Notes under the pieces: model-generated | The model's database searches: none | What the model was told of the DNA's origin: nothing | The model's input: only the letters and a program-made list of their open reading frames with translations | Translations under genes and position numbers: made by a program | DNA from: a bacterium | GTDB lineage: Bacteria; Patescibacteriota; Saccharimonadia; Saccharimonadales; UBA4665 | NCBI GenBank assembly: GCA_021846765.1 | Contig: JAJZWH010000018.1 | Span: 1-15,037 of the forward strand | Direction of reading: 5' to 3' | Length of the DNA stretch: 15,037 bases | Shown here: one piece after another, positions 7,438 to 13,902 of the stretch | Layout of the letters: each line of letters opens with the position of its first letter | Position numbering within the stretch: position 1 is the stretch's first letter

Positions 7438-7478
7438 ATCAATTAACAAACATCTATTCACTAGATGATTTAATATAT

Positions 7479-7691
7479 CTAATTAAGATTATTCTTAATT
7501 GCCTTATAAATATATTTACCAATGTATGGCAAATGGATAATCAATTTAATATTTTGCTCTATTTTTTGTTTAGCATCAACAATTGTACGTTTGATGTTAA
7601 TCGCTACAATAATTAGGCTAATTAATCCAACCAATATTAGGACCATGAATACTAATGCTCCATAGTCAGTTACTTCCTGTAATGTTGCCAT
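7479..7691 (-). CDS. Small single-helix membrane protein next to YtxH
   Basis: A 70-residue protein with one hydrophobic helix at about 14-33 and a basic, mildly amphipathic C-terminal half. It begins 2 nt after the stop of the YtxH-like gene, with AAGAAG as a weak Shine-Dalgarno inside that gene, so the two are co-translated. Its plan (short N-terminus, one helix, helical cytoplasmic tail) resembles DUF948-type proteins that often accompany YtxH in Gram-positive bacteria, but the sequence is too short to be sure of the family. No function is claimed beyond membrane location. Confidence 0.65.
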   Translation of the reverse strand: MATLQEVTDYGALVFMVLILVGLISLIIVAINIKRTIVDAKQKIEQNIKLIIHLPYIGKYIYKAIKNNLN

Positions 7692-7693
7692 GC

Positions 7694-8029
7694 TTATTCT
7701 TCTTGCTTGTCCTCTATTGATTGCTGATCATCATAGTTATCATTATTAATATTGTTCCTTGCTTCTTTAGCCGCTTTTTTAGTTGCTGTAGCCACGGTTT
7801 TAGTAGTATTTAGAGCATTACTAATTTTTGCTTTAGCGCTATTGGTTGACTGAGTTAATTTATCGTTCACTTTATCCCTAGCGTTGGTTAGCTGATTAAC
7901 AATATCTTTTCGAGTTTTTCGACCTTCCTTGGGGGCAATTAACAGTGTCGTTATCATCCCAACAGCAGCACCACTAATAAAGGCTCCAACTGTCACACAT
8001 TTAACCGTATCCTTAGTACATCTCATCAT
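7694..8029 (-). CDS. YtxH-like general-stress/envelope protein
   Basis: A 111-residue protein with an N-terminal glycine-rich membrane helix (about 13-31) ending in IAPKEGRKTR (31-40), the hallmark of the YtxH family, then a long Lys/Ala/Asn-rich helical tail that probably forms a coiled coil, and an acidic end rich in Asp, Gln and Glu. YtxH proteins are membrane-bound, often stress-induced, with no known enzymatic role. The start is one of two adjacent ATGs (8029 or 8026), preceded by GAGAGA. It is followed 2 nt later by the small membrane protein gene. It lies 107 nt downstream of the VIT-family transporter. Confidence 0.72.
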   Translation of the reverse strand: MMRCTKDTVKCVTVGAFISGAAVGMITTLLIAPKEGRKTRKDIVNQLTNARDKVNDKLTQSTNSAKAKISNALNTTKTVATATKKAAKEARNNINNDNYDDQQSIEDKQEE

Positions 8030-8136
8030 AAATATCTCTCTTTTAGTACTTTAACCTTAGCAGCTATATGGTTAACTAACAGTAAAATAACTTGCAGCTT
8101 ATAATTCTAATGATGAAGACTATTAATATACTTATT

Positions 8137-8838
8137 TTAAGCTTTAAATAAAAGACCAATAAGATAACCGGCTATAGCAGCACCCATACCTATTAGAACC
8201 ATTTGAATAGCACTCTTGTAGATGTTGCCTAATGTAATTGATGCCTTATATACACCTATAGCCGCCAAGACAATAACTGATAAAACTAAAGAAACAATTA
8301 TGGCATCGTTAGGCTTTATAAAGAAAAACGGAATTAAGGGTATGAAAGCCCCAATAAAAGTAGATAATCCAACTATTAAAGAATACATATGGACTTCTTT
8401 TGTTTGTACTGATTTAATCTCTAGCTCTTCGCGCATCATTGTGTCCACCCAAAGCTTATCATTGGAGGTAATATGATCTACGATTTCATCAAGTAGCTTA
8501 CCGCTAAAGCCCTTAGCCTGATATATATCTACAATTTCTTGTTTTTCCTGATCGGGAAAATCCTTTAACTCTTGGACTTCTCTGGCCCTTTCGGCAACAT
8601 AATGATCTCGATCCGACATCATTGAAGTATAAGCAACGGCTGCCATCGATAATGTCTCGGCTATTATTGTGGCTAAACCTCCAGCAATAACCACTCTGGT
8701 AGTATTGGTCGCGGCAGACAAACCCAACAATAACCCAAGAATACTGACTAAACCGTCTTGACCCCCTAGAATAATATTGGATATACGATTTCCTTTTTTG
8801 TGGAGCTCATGTTCAGGATATTGGTTTTTTTTATTCAT
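8137..8838 (-). CDS. VIT1/CCC1-family metal-ion transporter
   Basis: A 233-residue membrane protein of the VIT/CCC1 family, which moves Fe2+ or Mn2+ against a proton gradient. The signature GGQDGLVSILGLLLGL at 25-40 (helix 1) is followed by helix 2 with ETLSMAAVAYTS at 61-72, then a charged cytoplasmic segment (about 76-145) rich in Glu, including AERAREVQELKDF. This segment corresponds to the metal-binding domain of VIT1. Three further helices (about 153-175, 180-200, 208-231) complete the five-helix fold. Typical bacterial members have about 230 residues, so it is full length. In bacteria it probably exports or detoxifies iron or manganese. It is transcribed divergently from alanine racemase. 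Confidence 0.85.
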   Translation of the reverse strand: MNKKNQYPEHELHKKGNRISNIILGGQDGLVSILGLLLGLSAATNTTRVVIAGGLATIIAETLSMAAVAYTSMMSDRDHYVAERAREVQELKDFPDQEKQEIVDIYQAKGFSGKLLDEIVDHITSNDKLWVDTMMREELEIKSVQTKEVHMYSLIVGLSTFIGAFIPLIPFFFIKPNDAIIVSLVLSVIVLAAIGVYKASITLGNIYKSAIQMVLIGMGAAIAGYLIGLLFKA

Positions 8839-8878
8839 TCTATTTTGTCTCTATCTAGCCCAACAATAACTTAAAAAC

Positions 8879-8914
8879 ATTATATTTTGACCTAAGTATT
8901 ATTTATTATATGCT
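8879..8914. promoter_or_regulatory. Divergent promoter region between transporter and alanine racemase
   Basis: For the transporter, a perfect TATAAT on the minus strand (8884-8879) predicts a start near 8872 and a leader of about 33 nt; its -35 is poor. For alanine racemase, TTGACC (8887-8892) with a 16-bp spacer precedes TATGCT (8909-8914). An alternative for the latter is TATATA at 8954-8959, which would put the transcript start at or next to the ATG (8967). The elements overlap, so the two genes may compete for polymerase. Confidence 0.35.
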
Positions 8915-8966
8915 CATTATAAATAACAGCGAAAAATTATTAATTTAATGACTTATATAAAAACTA

Positions 8967-10121
8967 ATGAATAATCGTTTAATATCTTCAACGCTAGATA
9001 AGATACATAAAAATTCATATCAAACTTTAAATATAATTGAAATTAAGGCTAGTGCTCTTTTAAACAATGTCCAGGTTTTCCAATCACTAAAACCAAATAA
9101 CTACTTAATGGCTGTTTTGAAATCTAATGCTTATGGGCATGGCTTAATTACTGTAGCCGAAATACTAAACCAGGCGCAAATTGAATTTATTGCTGTAGAT
9201 GGATATTTTGAAGCTAATAAAATAATCTATAAAACAAAACACAAAATTCTGGTCATGGGGTATATTTTGCCGACTAATGTTGATCTTCTGGATAATAAAA
9301 AATGTTCATATGTAGTCCAAGATGTTGCCAATTTAGTGGCCATGGGAAAAACTAATAAAAAATTTAACATCCATCTAGAAATTAATAGCGGCATGAATCG
9401 TTTGGGTCTTGTAAGTAGTGAACTAAAAACATATCTAAAAACCCTTAAATCCTATCCTAATTTAAACCTAGAAGGTATTATGTCACATCTAGCCGATGCC
9501 GATAATCCAAATAATGCTTATACTAACCAGCAAATAGCTACTTTTGAAAAGATGGTTGAACTAATTACCGAGCAAGGTTTTAAGCCAAAATATATTCATC
9601 TAGCTCAATCTGCAGGAAGCGTTAAAAACCATAGCAGACTAACAAACACAATTAGAATCGGTATCGGTCTATACGGCATCAATCCTTTGTCTAAAAAAGA
9701 TAACAACTATAAAACCCTAGCTAATCTTCAACCAGTACTCGAATTGAAGAGCACGCTTATTAAAATACTTAAGCTCAATCGAGGAGAAAAAATAAGCTAT
9801 AACGGCATATACCAAACTAGTCAGCCAACTAAAATCGGAGTATTACCTTTAGGATATTATGAATGGGTACCGAGAGAACTTAGTAATATTGGAAAATTTA
9901 CCTACAAAAATCATATCTTACCTATTCGAGGAAGGGTTTGCATGAACCACACCATGGTTGATTTAGATAAGTTAAAAATTAAGGTCGGCGAACAAATAAC
10001 CATTATTAGTAATAATAAAAACGCCCCTAACTCCATAGAGTCTGTGGCCAAAGAATTTAATTTATTTAGTTACAGCTTACTTACTAGATTAGCCGAAAGT
10101 ATACGAAGAGTAATAGTTTAA
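8967..10121 (+). CDS. alr: Alanine racemase
   Basis: PLP enzyme that interconverts L- and D-alanine for peptidoglycan stems. The 384 residues match the family. Visible: PLP lysine K52 in VLKSNAYGHG, GMNRLG with R145, IRIGIGLYGINP at 229-240, the second catalytic base Tyr278 in KISYNGIY, and GRVCMNHTMVDL at 322-333. Most homologues have CMD where this has CMN (Asn327). The N-terminus is about 20 residues longer than usual before the first strand (TLNIIEIKASAL); no clear Shine-Dalgarno precedes the chosen ATG, so a start within codons 1-20 or leaderless translation is possible. It lies alone, divergent from the transporter and convergent with the PAP2 gene, 8 bp away. Confidence 0.93.
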   Translation: MNNRLISSTLDKIHKNSYQTLNIIEIKASALLNNVQVFQSLKPNNYLMAVLKSNAYGHGLITVAEILNQAQIEFIAVDGYFEANKIIYKTKHKILVMGYILPTNVDLLDNKKCSYVVQDVANLVAMGKTNKKFNIHLEINSGMNRLGLVSSELKTYLKTLKSYPNLNLEGIMSHLADADNPNNAYTNQQIATFEKMVELITEQGFKPKYIHLAQSAGSVKNHSRLTNTIRIGIGLYGINPLSKKDNNYKTLANLQPVLELKSTLIKILKLNRGEKISYNGIYQTSQPTKIGVLPLGYYEWVPRELSNIGKFTYKNHILPIRGRVCMNHTMVDLDKLKIKVGEQITIISNNKNAPNSIESVAKEFNLFSYSLLTRLAESIRRVIV

Positions 10122-10129
10122 AGCCGACT

Positions 10130-10807
10130 CTACCAGCCCCGTTCTAATAACGGTGTCTTAGTGTCTAGTTTAAGAGGTTTAGCTAATTTATAAGGAATTA
10201 ACCTAACCACACAGACCGAAATAAGTCCAACGGCAAAAGCTCCAACTATATCATTAGGTGTATGTGCACCAAGATAAAGTCGAGAATATGCTACCAATAA
10301 AATCCAAACGATTGACAGCCAACGCCACTTCTTAGGTAGAATCATCCAGACTATTAAAGCCATAGCGGTAGCTACAGTTACGTGTCCCGAAGGAAAACTA
10401 TTATAACCATTTTCTAAAACTCGCAAATGCAGATGTCCGTGCAGAAGATGTACCGGCCTAGGCTCCTTAATAATATGTTTAAAAATTTCGGCAACTAATC
10501 CTGCGCCACCAACAGTTACAAAAAAACGCCAAGCTAATCTAAATCTTTTGTACAACAACGGTATTAAAATAGTTATAGGTATAGCATAAATAGCCAATCC
10601 CTCAGTAATCCAATAAGTAGGTTTATTTAAATAATTTGGCAAATTGTTAAAATCGTAAAATATTCTGGCTTGAAAGTCACTCAGGTGATGCATATTACCA
10701 ATAATCACTGAAGGTATAAGTATAATAACGCCAATTATTAAGCCTATGATATAAGACTTCGGATAATTTACATACTTAGTCGTCTCTGTTTTTTTGGGTG
10801 CATCCAT
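10130..10807 (-). CDS. PAP2-family membrane phosphatase
   Basis: A 225-residue polytopic protein with the three phosphatase motifs of the PAP2/type 2 phosphatidic acid phosphatase superfamily: K110-x6-RP (KHIIKEPRP), FPSGH (138-142) with the catalytic His142, and SR-x5-H-x3-D (S175, R176, H182, D186). Hydrophobic helices are at about 18-38, 68-86, 95-110, 143-158, 164-178 and 187-203. Such enzymes dephosphorylate lipid phosphates such as phosphatidate or undecaprenyl diphosphate on the outer face of the membrane. Given the wall-related neighbours (alanine racemase), undecaprenyl-diphosphate recycling is plausible but cannot be told from sequence. No firm ribosome binding site was seen. Confidence 0.88.
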   Translation of the reverse strand: MDAPKKTETTKYVNYPKSYIIGLIIGVIILIPSVIIGNMHHLSDFQARIFYDFNNLPNYLNKPTYWITEGLAIYAIPITILIPLLYKRFRLAWRFFVTVGGAGLVAEIFKHIIKEPRPVHLLHGHLHLRVLENGYNSFPSGHVTVATAMALIVWMILPKKWRWLSIVWILLVAYSRLYLGAHTPNDIVGAFAVGLISVCVVRLIPYKLAKPLKLDTKTPLLERGW

Positions 10808-10844
10808 GACTTATAAAATATTATAGGTGTTCTGTTTAGCTTAT

Positions 10845-10871
10845 GCAATAATTTTTAATTTAAAATATTGC
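10845..10871. repeat. AT-rich hairpin between PAP2 and SHOCT genes
   Basis: GCAATA and TATTGC form a 6-bp stem, with an inner AAAAT/ATTTT-type pairing that makes a longer imperfect AT-rich hairpin. It lies 44 nt past the SHOCT stop on the minus strand and 38 nt upstream of the PAP2 start. There is no clear T-run, so a terminator or leader role for it is only possible. Confidence 0.25.
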
Positions 10872-10914
10872 TTTACTAATCCTTATCTAGATCCGCTGCT
10901 TAAGTTAAAATAAA

Positions 10915-11148
10915 TTATTTTAAATCCTTTTTTAATTGCTCAAATTGTTCTTTGTTTATTTCTCCCTTAGCATATCTTTCTTTTACTATATCTAATGGGT
11001 CATTAAAATTTCTGTGCCAGTTCATATCTCTATGTCTAAACATTCTAATTATTATTAAGATGATAAAACACAAAAATATTAGCCAAAAAGCACCCATCAA
11101 AATTCCCCAACCCATGTTATACCCATAATTTACTGGTCCATAAAACAT
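10915..11148 (-). CDS. Small SHOCT-domain membrane protein
   Basis: A 77-residue protein with a Tyr/Gly-rich N-terminus, one hydrophobic helix (about 14-36), a basic linker (MFRHRDMNWHR) and a C-terminal SHOCT segment (about 50-77: DPLDIVKERYAKGEI, then EQFEQLKKDL). SHOCT motifs are short helical hairpins, often at protein ends, thought to be used in oligomerisation. Proteins of this exact plan (N-terminal helix plus terminal SHOCT) are common small membrane proteins in many phyla and have no established function. A good AAGGAAAGAG stands just before the ATG. Confidence 0.8.
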   Translation of the reverse strand: MFYGPVNYGYNMGWGILMGAFWLIFLCFIILIIIRMFRHRDMNWHRNFNDPLDIVKERYAKGEINKEQFEQLKKDLK

Positions 11149-11204
11149 TACTCTTTCCTTTTTTATAATATTATTAGTTTATATTATTTCAGAAAATACA
11201 ACTA

Positions 11205-11287
11205 TTGACAGTAAAAATAACCGCAGATGTTATGTTTTATCATCAGATGATACAAGAGACTAAAAACTAATCAAAACTTTAGACTCT
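11205..11287 (+). promoter_or_regulatory. Consensus promoter followed by palindrome and hairpin; possible small RNA or attenuated leader
   Basis: The 298-bp stretch 11149-11446 has no gene. Within it, TTGACA (11205-11210) and TGTTAT (11228-11233) are separated by 17 bp, predicting a plus-strand start near 11240. A perfect 15-bp palindrome, TATCATC-A-GATGATA (11238-11252), sits exactly at that start, and an imperfect 10-bp stem with one A-A mismatch follows (11255-11264 with 11278-11287). No reading frame of note follows before the sortase remnant. This could be an operator-controlled promoter that once served the sortase gene, or the start of an RNA gene. Sequence elements are direct; role is inferred. 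Confidence 0.35.
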
Positions 11288-11446
11288 GGTTAAGTTGTCA
11301 TAATTGTCATATCCATCAAGGGATAATTATTTAGCTCGTTAATGTTATTTCCATTGTTTACCTAGACCCATAGATAAAACTAATGGAATTATGGAATAAA
11401 TTGCTTGACTTAGAACTAAGCAACTAGTTATAGCCTATAGAACTAG

Positions 11447-11980
11447 AAAGTATCTAAATCGCCTAATGCTACTAATCCGGTACCTAGCACTACACCAATA
11501 TCTTCCAATGCACTCAGTAATTATGTAGTTGCCCCTAATCTACCCAGGTATATAATATTACCCAAATTAGGTGTAGATGCTAAAGTTCTATCTGTGGGAG
11601 TTACTAGTAGTGGGGCTTTAGAAACGCCGCCTAATGTATTTGAAACAGCTTGGTATAATGAGTCTTCTGAACCTGGACAACAGGGAGCTATGTTAATCGA
11701 TGGTCATGTATCGAGCTGGACAGCCCATGGAGTGTTTTATGGTATTAAGACTTTAGTTGCTGGGGATATTATTAAAGTAGAGAAAGGCAACGGGCAGATC
11801 TTTACTTACTCAGTTGTTAAAAGTCAAGTATTTCCATCGGGAAACGTAAATATGCAATCGGCTATGACACCAATCATAGCCGGTCAACCAGGATTGAATC
11901 TTATTACTTGTACCGGTGATGTGATACCAGGGACCAGTTTCTTCAACGAACGTATTATTGTTTATGCAACACTGCAATAA
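11447..11980 (+). pseudogene. Sortase (class E/F-like) lacking its start and membrane anchor
   Basis: The open frame after a TAG at 11444-11446 encodes about 177 residues. A Ser/Thr/Pro/Asn-rich linker (about 5-30) leads into LPRYIILPKLGVDAKVL, the usual first strand of sortase domains, then LIDGH (catalytic His), LNLITCTGD (catalytic Cys) and NERIIVYATL (catalytic Arg). Sortases are transpeptidases that fix sorting-signal proteins to the wall or to pilins. All three active-site residues remain, but no ATG, GTG or TTG occurs in frame before 11594, which lies inside the domain, and no hydrophobic anchor can be read in any frame upstream, where stops are dense. The 5' end thus seems lost by deletion or frameshift decay. 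A start at GTG 11594 would give 128 residues missing the first strand. Confidence 0.7.
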
Positions 11981-12323
11981 TGGTTCTAGGGTAATATCTG
12001 TAGACAAAACTTCAGCTATAAAGTTTATAAGTGTAGTTTGTGATTTTAAACCGATTGTTAGAACAATAAGGCTTAAAAACATAATCGTTGATCAGATATT
12101 AAGACAGAACAGGCTATTTCTCAACATTCAGTAACTTTATCTTATCTACTTTAGCCATAAGAATTTATTATTCCTTGTAATTTAGTCTCATCTTTAGAGT
12201 CACACTAATTAACATAATAAATAAAGAGTCTTTTTTATTAGAGTTAACGACCCAATATGCTTTTAGTTCTGTGATGTCTGGCAAATGACCTATTAAGAGA
12301 TAGGTATCTCGCGCAAAGTATAT
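11981..12323. other. Gene-free stretch between sortase remnant and first toxin-antitoxin module
   Basis: About 340 bp with stops in all frames and no protein-like segment that I recognise. The only structures seen are a 6-bp stem ACCTAT/ATAGGT (12288-12305) past the PIN toxin stop, without a T-run, and an AT-only foldback near 12222-12241. It is probably decayed DNA at the edge of the accessory block. Confidence 0.5.
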
Positions 12324-12749
12324 CTAATAGTCCTTAATCGCTCTGACTTTGATTGCGTTTAATTTACCTTGGTGTTTGATGTTATCGGTCACCAACATTG
12401 CATCATATTGACAAGCTAAAGCTATAAATGACGCATCATAATAAGTAATCTCCGCCTGAACAGCAAGTTCAAGGGTCTTTTCGGCTAATTCAGCTGTGTC
12501 TTCAACGAACGTAATAGGTAGTTTATACAATTGAGCCAAGACAATACTTGCCTGCTCAATTGATAAATGTTTGCCCAACAAAAGTACATTACCAACTTCA
12601 TACCTTGCTAGCTCAGGGGCAATAATTATAATCTTATCAAGTTGCGCATCCTTAAGTATCTTATCTGCCTGTTCAATATAATCTTCATTATCCTGGTTGA
12701 GCCATTTAACAATTACCGAGGTATCAACAACTAGCGTGTTTTCACTCAT
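12324..12749 (-). CDS. vapC: PIN-domain toxin (VapC-like)
   Basis: A 141-residue PIN-domain ribonuclease, the toxin of a VapBC-type module; known members cut tRNA or rRNA. The acidic Mg2+ site is intact: D9 in VVDTS, E51 in YEVGN, D105 in YYDASFIALA, D122 in LVTDN. Length is normal. It starts 2 nt after the stop of the AbrB-like antitoxin gene on the same strand, so the pair is co-transcribed and co-translated, with toxin second as usual. Confidence 0.9.
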   Translation of the reverse strand: MSENTLVVDTSVIVKWLNQDNEDYIEQADKILKDAQLDKIIIIAPELARYEVGNVLLLGKHLSIEQASIVLAQLYKLPITFVEDTAELAEKTLELAVQAEITYYDASFIALACQYDAMLVTDNIKHQGKLNAIKVRAIKDY

Positions 12750-12751
12750 TA

Positions 12752-13012
12752 CTAATGTGACGCCCTGTCTTTCTGTAAAAATTCGACAGCTGAAATCGCT
12801 CTGGATTTACCGCTTATTGCTCGAGCGCGTTTTATGCCTGCCCAAATTTCTTCCCAGTCAATATAGGCGTGCTGAGGTTGAATAATTATCTGATTAGGCT
12901 TAACCACAGTTATTGAAACCGCTGACATAGGACTGGCCCATTTAACAGTCTTCCTGATACTATCGGGAATAGTTAATTGTCCTCTATTTCTAATAATACT
13001 TACTGCTTTCAT
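12752..13012 (-). CDS. vapB: AbrB/MazE-like antitoxin (VapB-like)
   Basis: An 86-residue protein beginning with a swapped-hairpin (SpoVT/AbrB) DNA-binding domain: IIRNRGQLTIPDSIRK at 6-21 is the typical strand-turn-helix, followed by a strand (PNQIIIQPQ). Residues 50-86 form the part expected to wrap the toxin (DWEEIWAGIKRARA, then a basic stretch). In such modules the antitoxin blocks the PIN active site and the pair represses its own promoter. The candidate operator overlaps the -10. No Shine-Dalgarno precedes the ATG, and the promoter geometry predicts a leaderless message. Confidence 0.85.
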   Translation of the reverse strand: MKAVSIIRNRGQLTIPDSIRKTVKWASPMSAVSITVVKPNQIIIQPQHAYIDWEEIWAGIKRARAISGKSRAISAVEFLQKDRASH

Positions 13013-13016
13013 ATAA

Positions 13017-13047
13017 TCAGAATATCTGAATATACGATTGTTGTCAA
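13017..13047 (-). promoter_or_regulatory. Promoter and operator of the VapBC-like module (predicted leaderless)
   Basis: On the minus strand TTGACA (13047-13042), a 17-bp spacer and TATTCT (13024-13019) are followed by 6 nt and the ATG (13012). With the usual 7-nt distance from the end of the -10, the transcript would begin at the A of the start codon. A 13-bp palindrome, TCAGA-ATA-TCTGA (13017-13029), covers the -10 and is a good candidate for autorepression by the antitoxin. Confidence 0.6.
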
Positions 13048-13181
13048 TACCTTTTATTGTCTATCTAGTAAACCACCTACAATCGAATTGGAACCATATC
13101 ATTGAGAAAATTAATCAGTGGTATGAGTTACTCAAAAATACACCTTAGATAACTAACATTCTTGCAGGGTGTAAAACCTGA

Positions 13182-13448
13182 CTAGTAGACTTGGTTGTGA
13201 GACCCTATATCTAGAAATTCGTAATATTCTTCTGTTTCCCTATAAACCACTCTAATATCTCCATTAATGGACCAAGCTCTAAATGTTCTTTTTTTACCTT
13301 TTAGGCTATGGTCGTTAAGGGGGTTTCCTCTAACCCCACTCATAAACATATGTAATCTTAATTCGAATTGTTTAACTAAATTCTCTTGCGGTGTAATACG
13401 AGTTTTAAAGTGTTTATCGAAATTTTTATCCCGTTGTATAGGTTTCAC
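13182..13448 (-). CDS. RelE/YafQ-family mRNA interferase toxin
   Basis: An 88-residue protein of the RelE superfamily, closest by eye to YafQ-type toxins, which cut mRNA in the ribosome. The conserved tail is clear: NPLNDHSLKG at 42-51, RAW (57-59), GDIRVVYR at 63-70, and a C-terminal LDIGSHNQVY with H84. It starts with GTG that overlaps the antitoxin stop (TAGTG), so toxin output is tied to antitoxin translation; the rare start may lower toxin output. It is the second gene of the pair, after a RelB-like antitoxin. Confidence 0.85.
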   Translation of the reverse strand: MKPIQRDKNFDKHFKTRITPQENLVKQFELRLHMFMSGVRGNPLNDHSLKGKKRTFRAWSINGDIRVVYRETEEYYEFLDIGSHNQVY

Positions 13449-13729
13449 TATTTCAGGTCTTTCATAAACTCTTCAACAGTAGTATATGTTTTTAGCTTAC
13501 CTGCTTTCCTAAGATCTGCCATTTCAGATATAGCAACTTCATAACGACTATCCGCACCAGAACTTAAAGTAACCGAGGGTGAGCCTAAATCAATCCTTCT
13601 ACCATCGACCTCAGATTTTGCCCAAAAACGTATATAGGCCTGAGCTGAATCAAAGCCAAGTTCTTTTGCACGTAGCTCAAGGCCATCTCTTACATCGCTA
13701 TCAATGGGTACTTGAAGTTTTGTAGTCAT
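13448..13729 (-). CDS. RelB/DinJ-like ribbon-helix-helix antitoxin
   Basis: A 93-residue protein that opens with a ribbon-helix-helix pattern (TTKLQVPIDSDVRDGLELRAKELG, residues 2-25, broken here for reading: TTKLQVPIDSD then VRDGLELRAKELG) and a second helix (SAQAYIRFWA). The C-terminal part, ending in TTVEEFMKDLK, is the segment that in RelB/DinJ proteins lies over the toxin. It should neutralise the downstream toxin and, with it, repress the operon. There is no Shine-Dalgarno; the promoter places the transcript start at the ATG. Confidence 0.82.
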   Translation of the reverse strand: MTTKLQVPIDSDVRDGLELRAKELGFDSAQAYIRFWAKSEVDGRRIDLGSPSVTLSSGADSRYEVAISEMADLRKAGKLKTYTTVEEFMKDLK

Positions 13730-13735
13730 GTTTTA

Positions 13736-13764
13736 ATAGTATCAAAGTAGTATAATTATGTCAA
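13736..13764 (-). promoter_or_regulatory. Promoter and possible operator of the RelB/YafQ-like module (predicted leaderless)
   Basis: On the minus strand TTGACA (13764-13759), 17 bp, TACTAT (13741-13736), 6 nt, then the ATG at 13729. The predicted transcript start is the A of the start codon. On the plus strand TAGTAT repeats at 13737-13742 and 13748-13753, one helical turn apart, which suits a ribbon-helix-helix repressor. Confidence 0.6.
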
Positions 13765-13868
13765 TGGTGACCCTAAACAGTTCGGTTTATAAACAAATTG
13801 CAAATGAAATTGTTAGATGGAACAGCTATAATATTTATTGGTATACAATGGTTGCAACTAGTATATAA
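13764..13868 (+). other. Short open frame or coding remnant carrying repeat copy 1
   Basis: A 34-codon frame from ATG to TAA between the RelB-like and ParD-like genes. It contains VYKQIANEIVRWNS, encoded by repeat copy 1 (13783-13825), which has a related partner at 14543-14585 encoding VYKKVFNEIIRWNS. No ribosome binding site precedes it, and after the shared part the two frames diverge completely. It may be the remnant of a longer gene, a leader peptide for the ParDE-like module, or a chance frame. The evidence for a translated past is the pattern of silent changes between the copies. Confidence 0.35.
13783..13825 (+). repeat. Diverged 43-bp direct repeat, copy 1
   Basis: Matches 14543-14585 at 33 of 43 positions without gaps; the identical outer parts are CGGTTTATAA at the left and TGGAACAG at the right. 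Weaker likeness continues upstream (ATGG, CTAA, CAG). The copies lie 760 bp apart in the same direction and bracket the ParDE-like module. Confidence 0.6.
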
Positions 13869-13880
13869 AAGTAATAAACT
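13838..13880 (+). promoter_or_regulatory. Candidate promoter and operator of the ParDE-like module
   Basis: Two weak promoters overlap: TTGGTA (13838-13843) with TATATA (13862-13867, 18-bp spacer), and TTGCAA (13852-13857) with TAAACT (13875-13880, 17-bp spacer). The palindromes GTATAC (13841-13846) and GTTGCAAC (13851-13858) and a further GTATA (13861-13865) make a near-symmetrical cluster suited to a ribbon-helix-helix repressor. Unlike the two other modules, a leader with AGGAGA (13891-13896) is present. Confidence 0.35.
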
Positions 13881-13902
13881 AACTATTATTAGGAGAAAAT
13901 AC

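Noticed and set aside
10139..10153. CCGTT/AACGG hairpin as a bidirectional terminator between alanine racemase and PAP2
   Set aside because: The 5-bp stem lies inside the PAP2 coding end and has no T-run on either strand.
11810..12082. Minus-strand open frame of 90 codons overlapping the sortase remnant
   Set aside because: Half of it is antisense to the conserved sortase domain and the predicted protein shows no recognisable pattern.
13041..13148. Short plus-strand frame of about 35 codons with TTG start between the first two toxin-antitoxin modules
   Set aside because: It has a faint likeness to the repeat-encoded peptide (E-I-x-x-W spacing) but no base-level repeat, no ribosome binding site, and it overlaps the VapB-like promoter; chance is the simpler explanation.
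13798..13902. Longer N-terminus for the ParD-like antitoxin
   Set aside because: The 35 extra codons lack a ribosome binding site and overlap promoter-like and repeat sequence, whereas the start at 13903 has AGGAGA at good spacing and begins directly at the DNA-binding fold.
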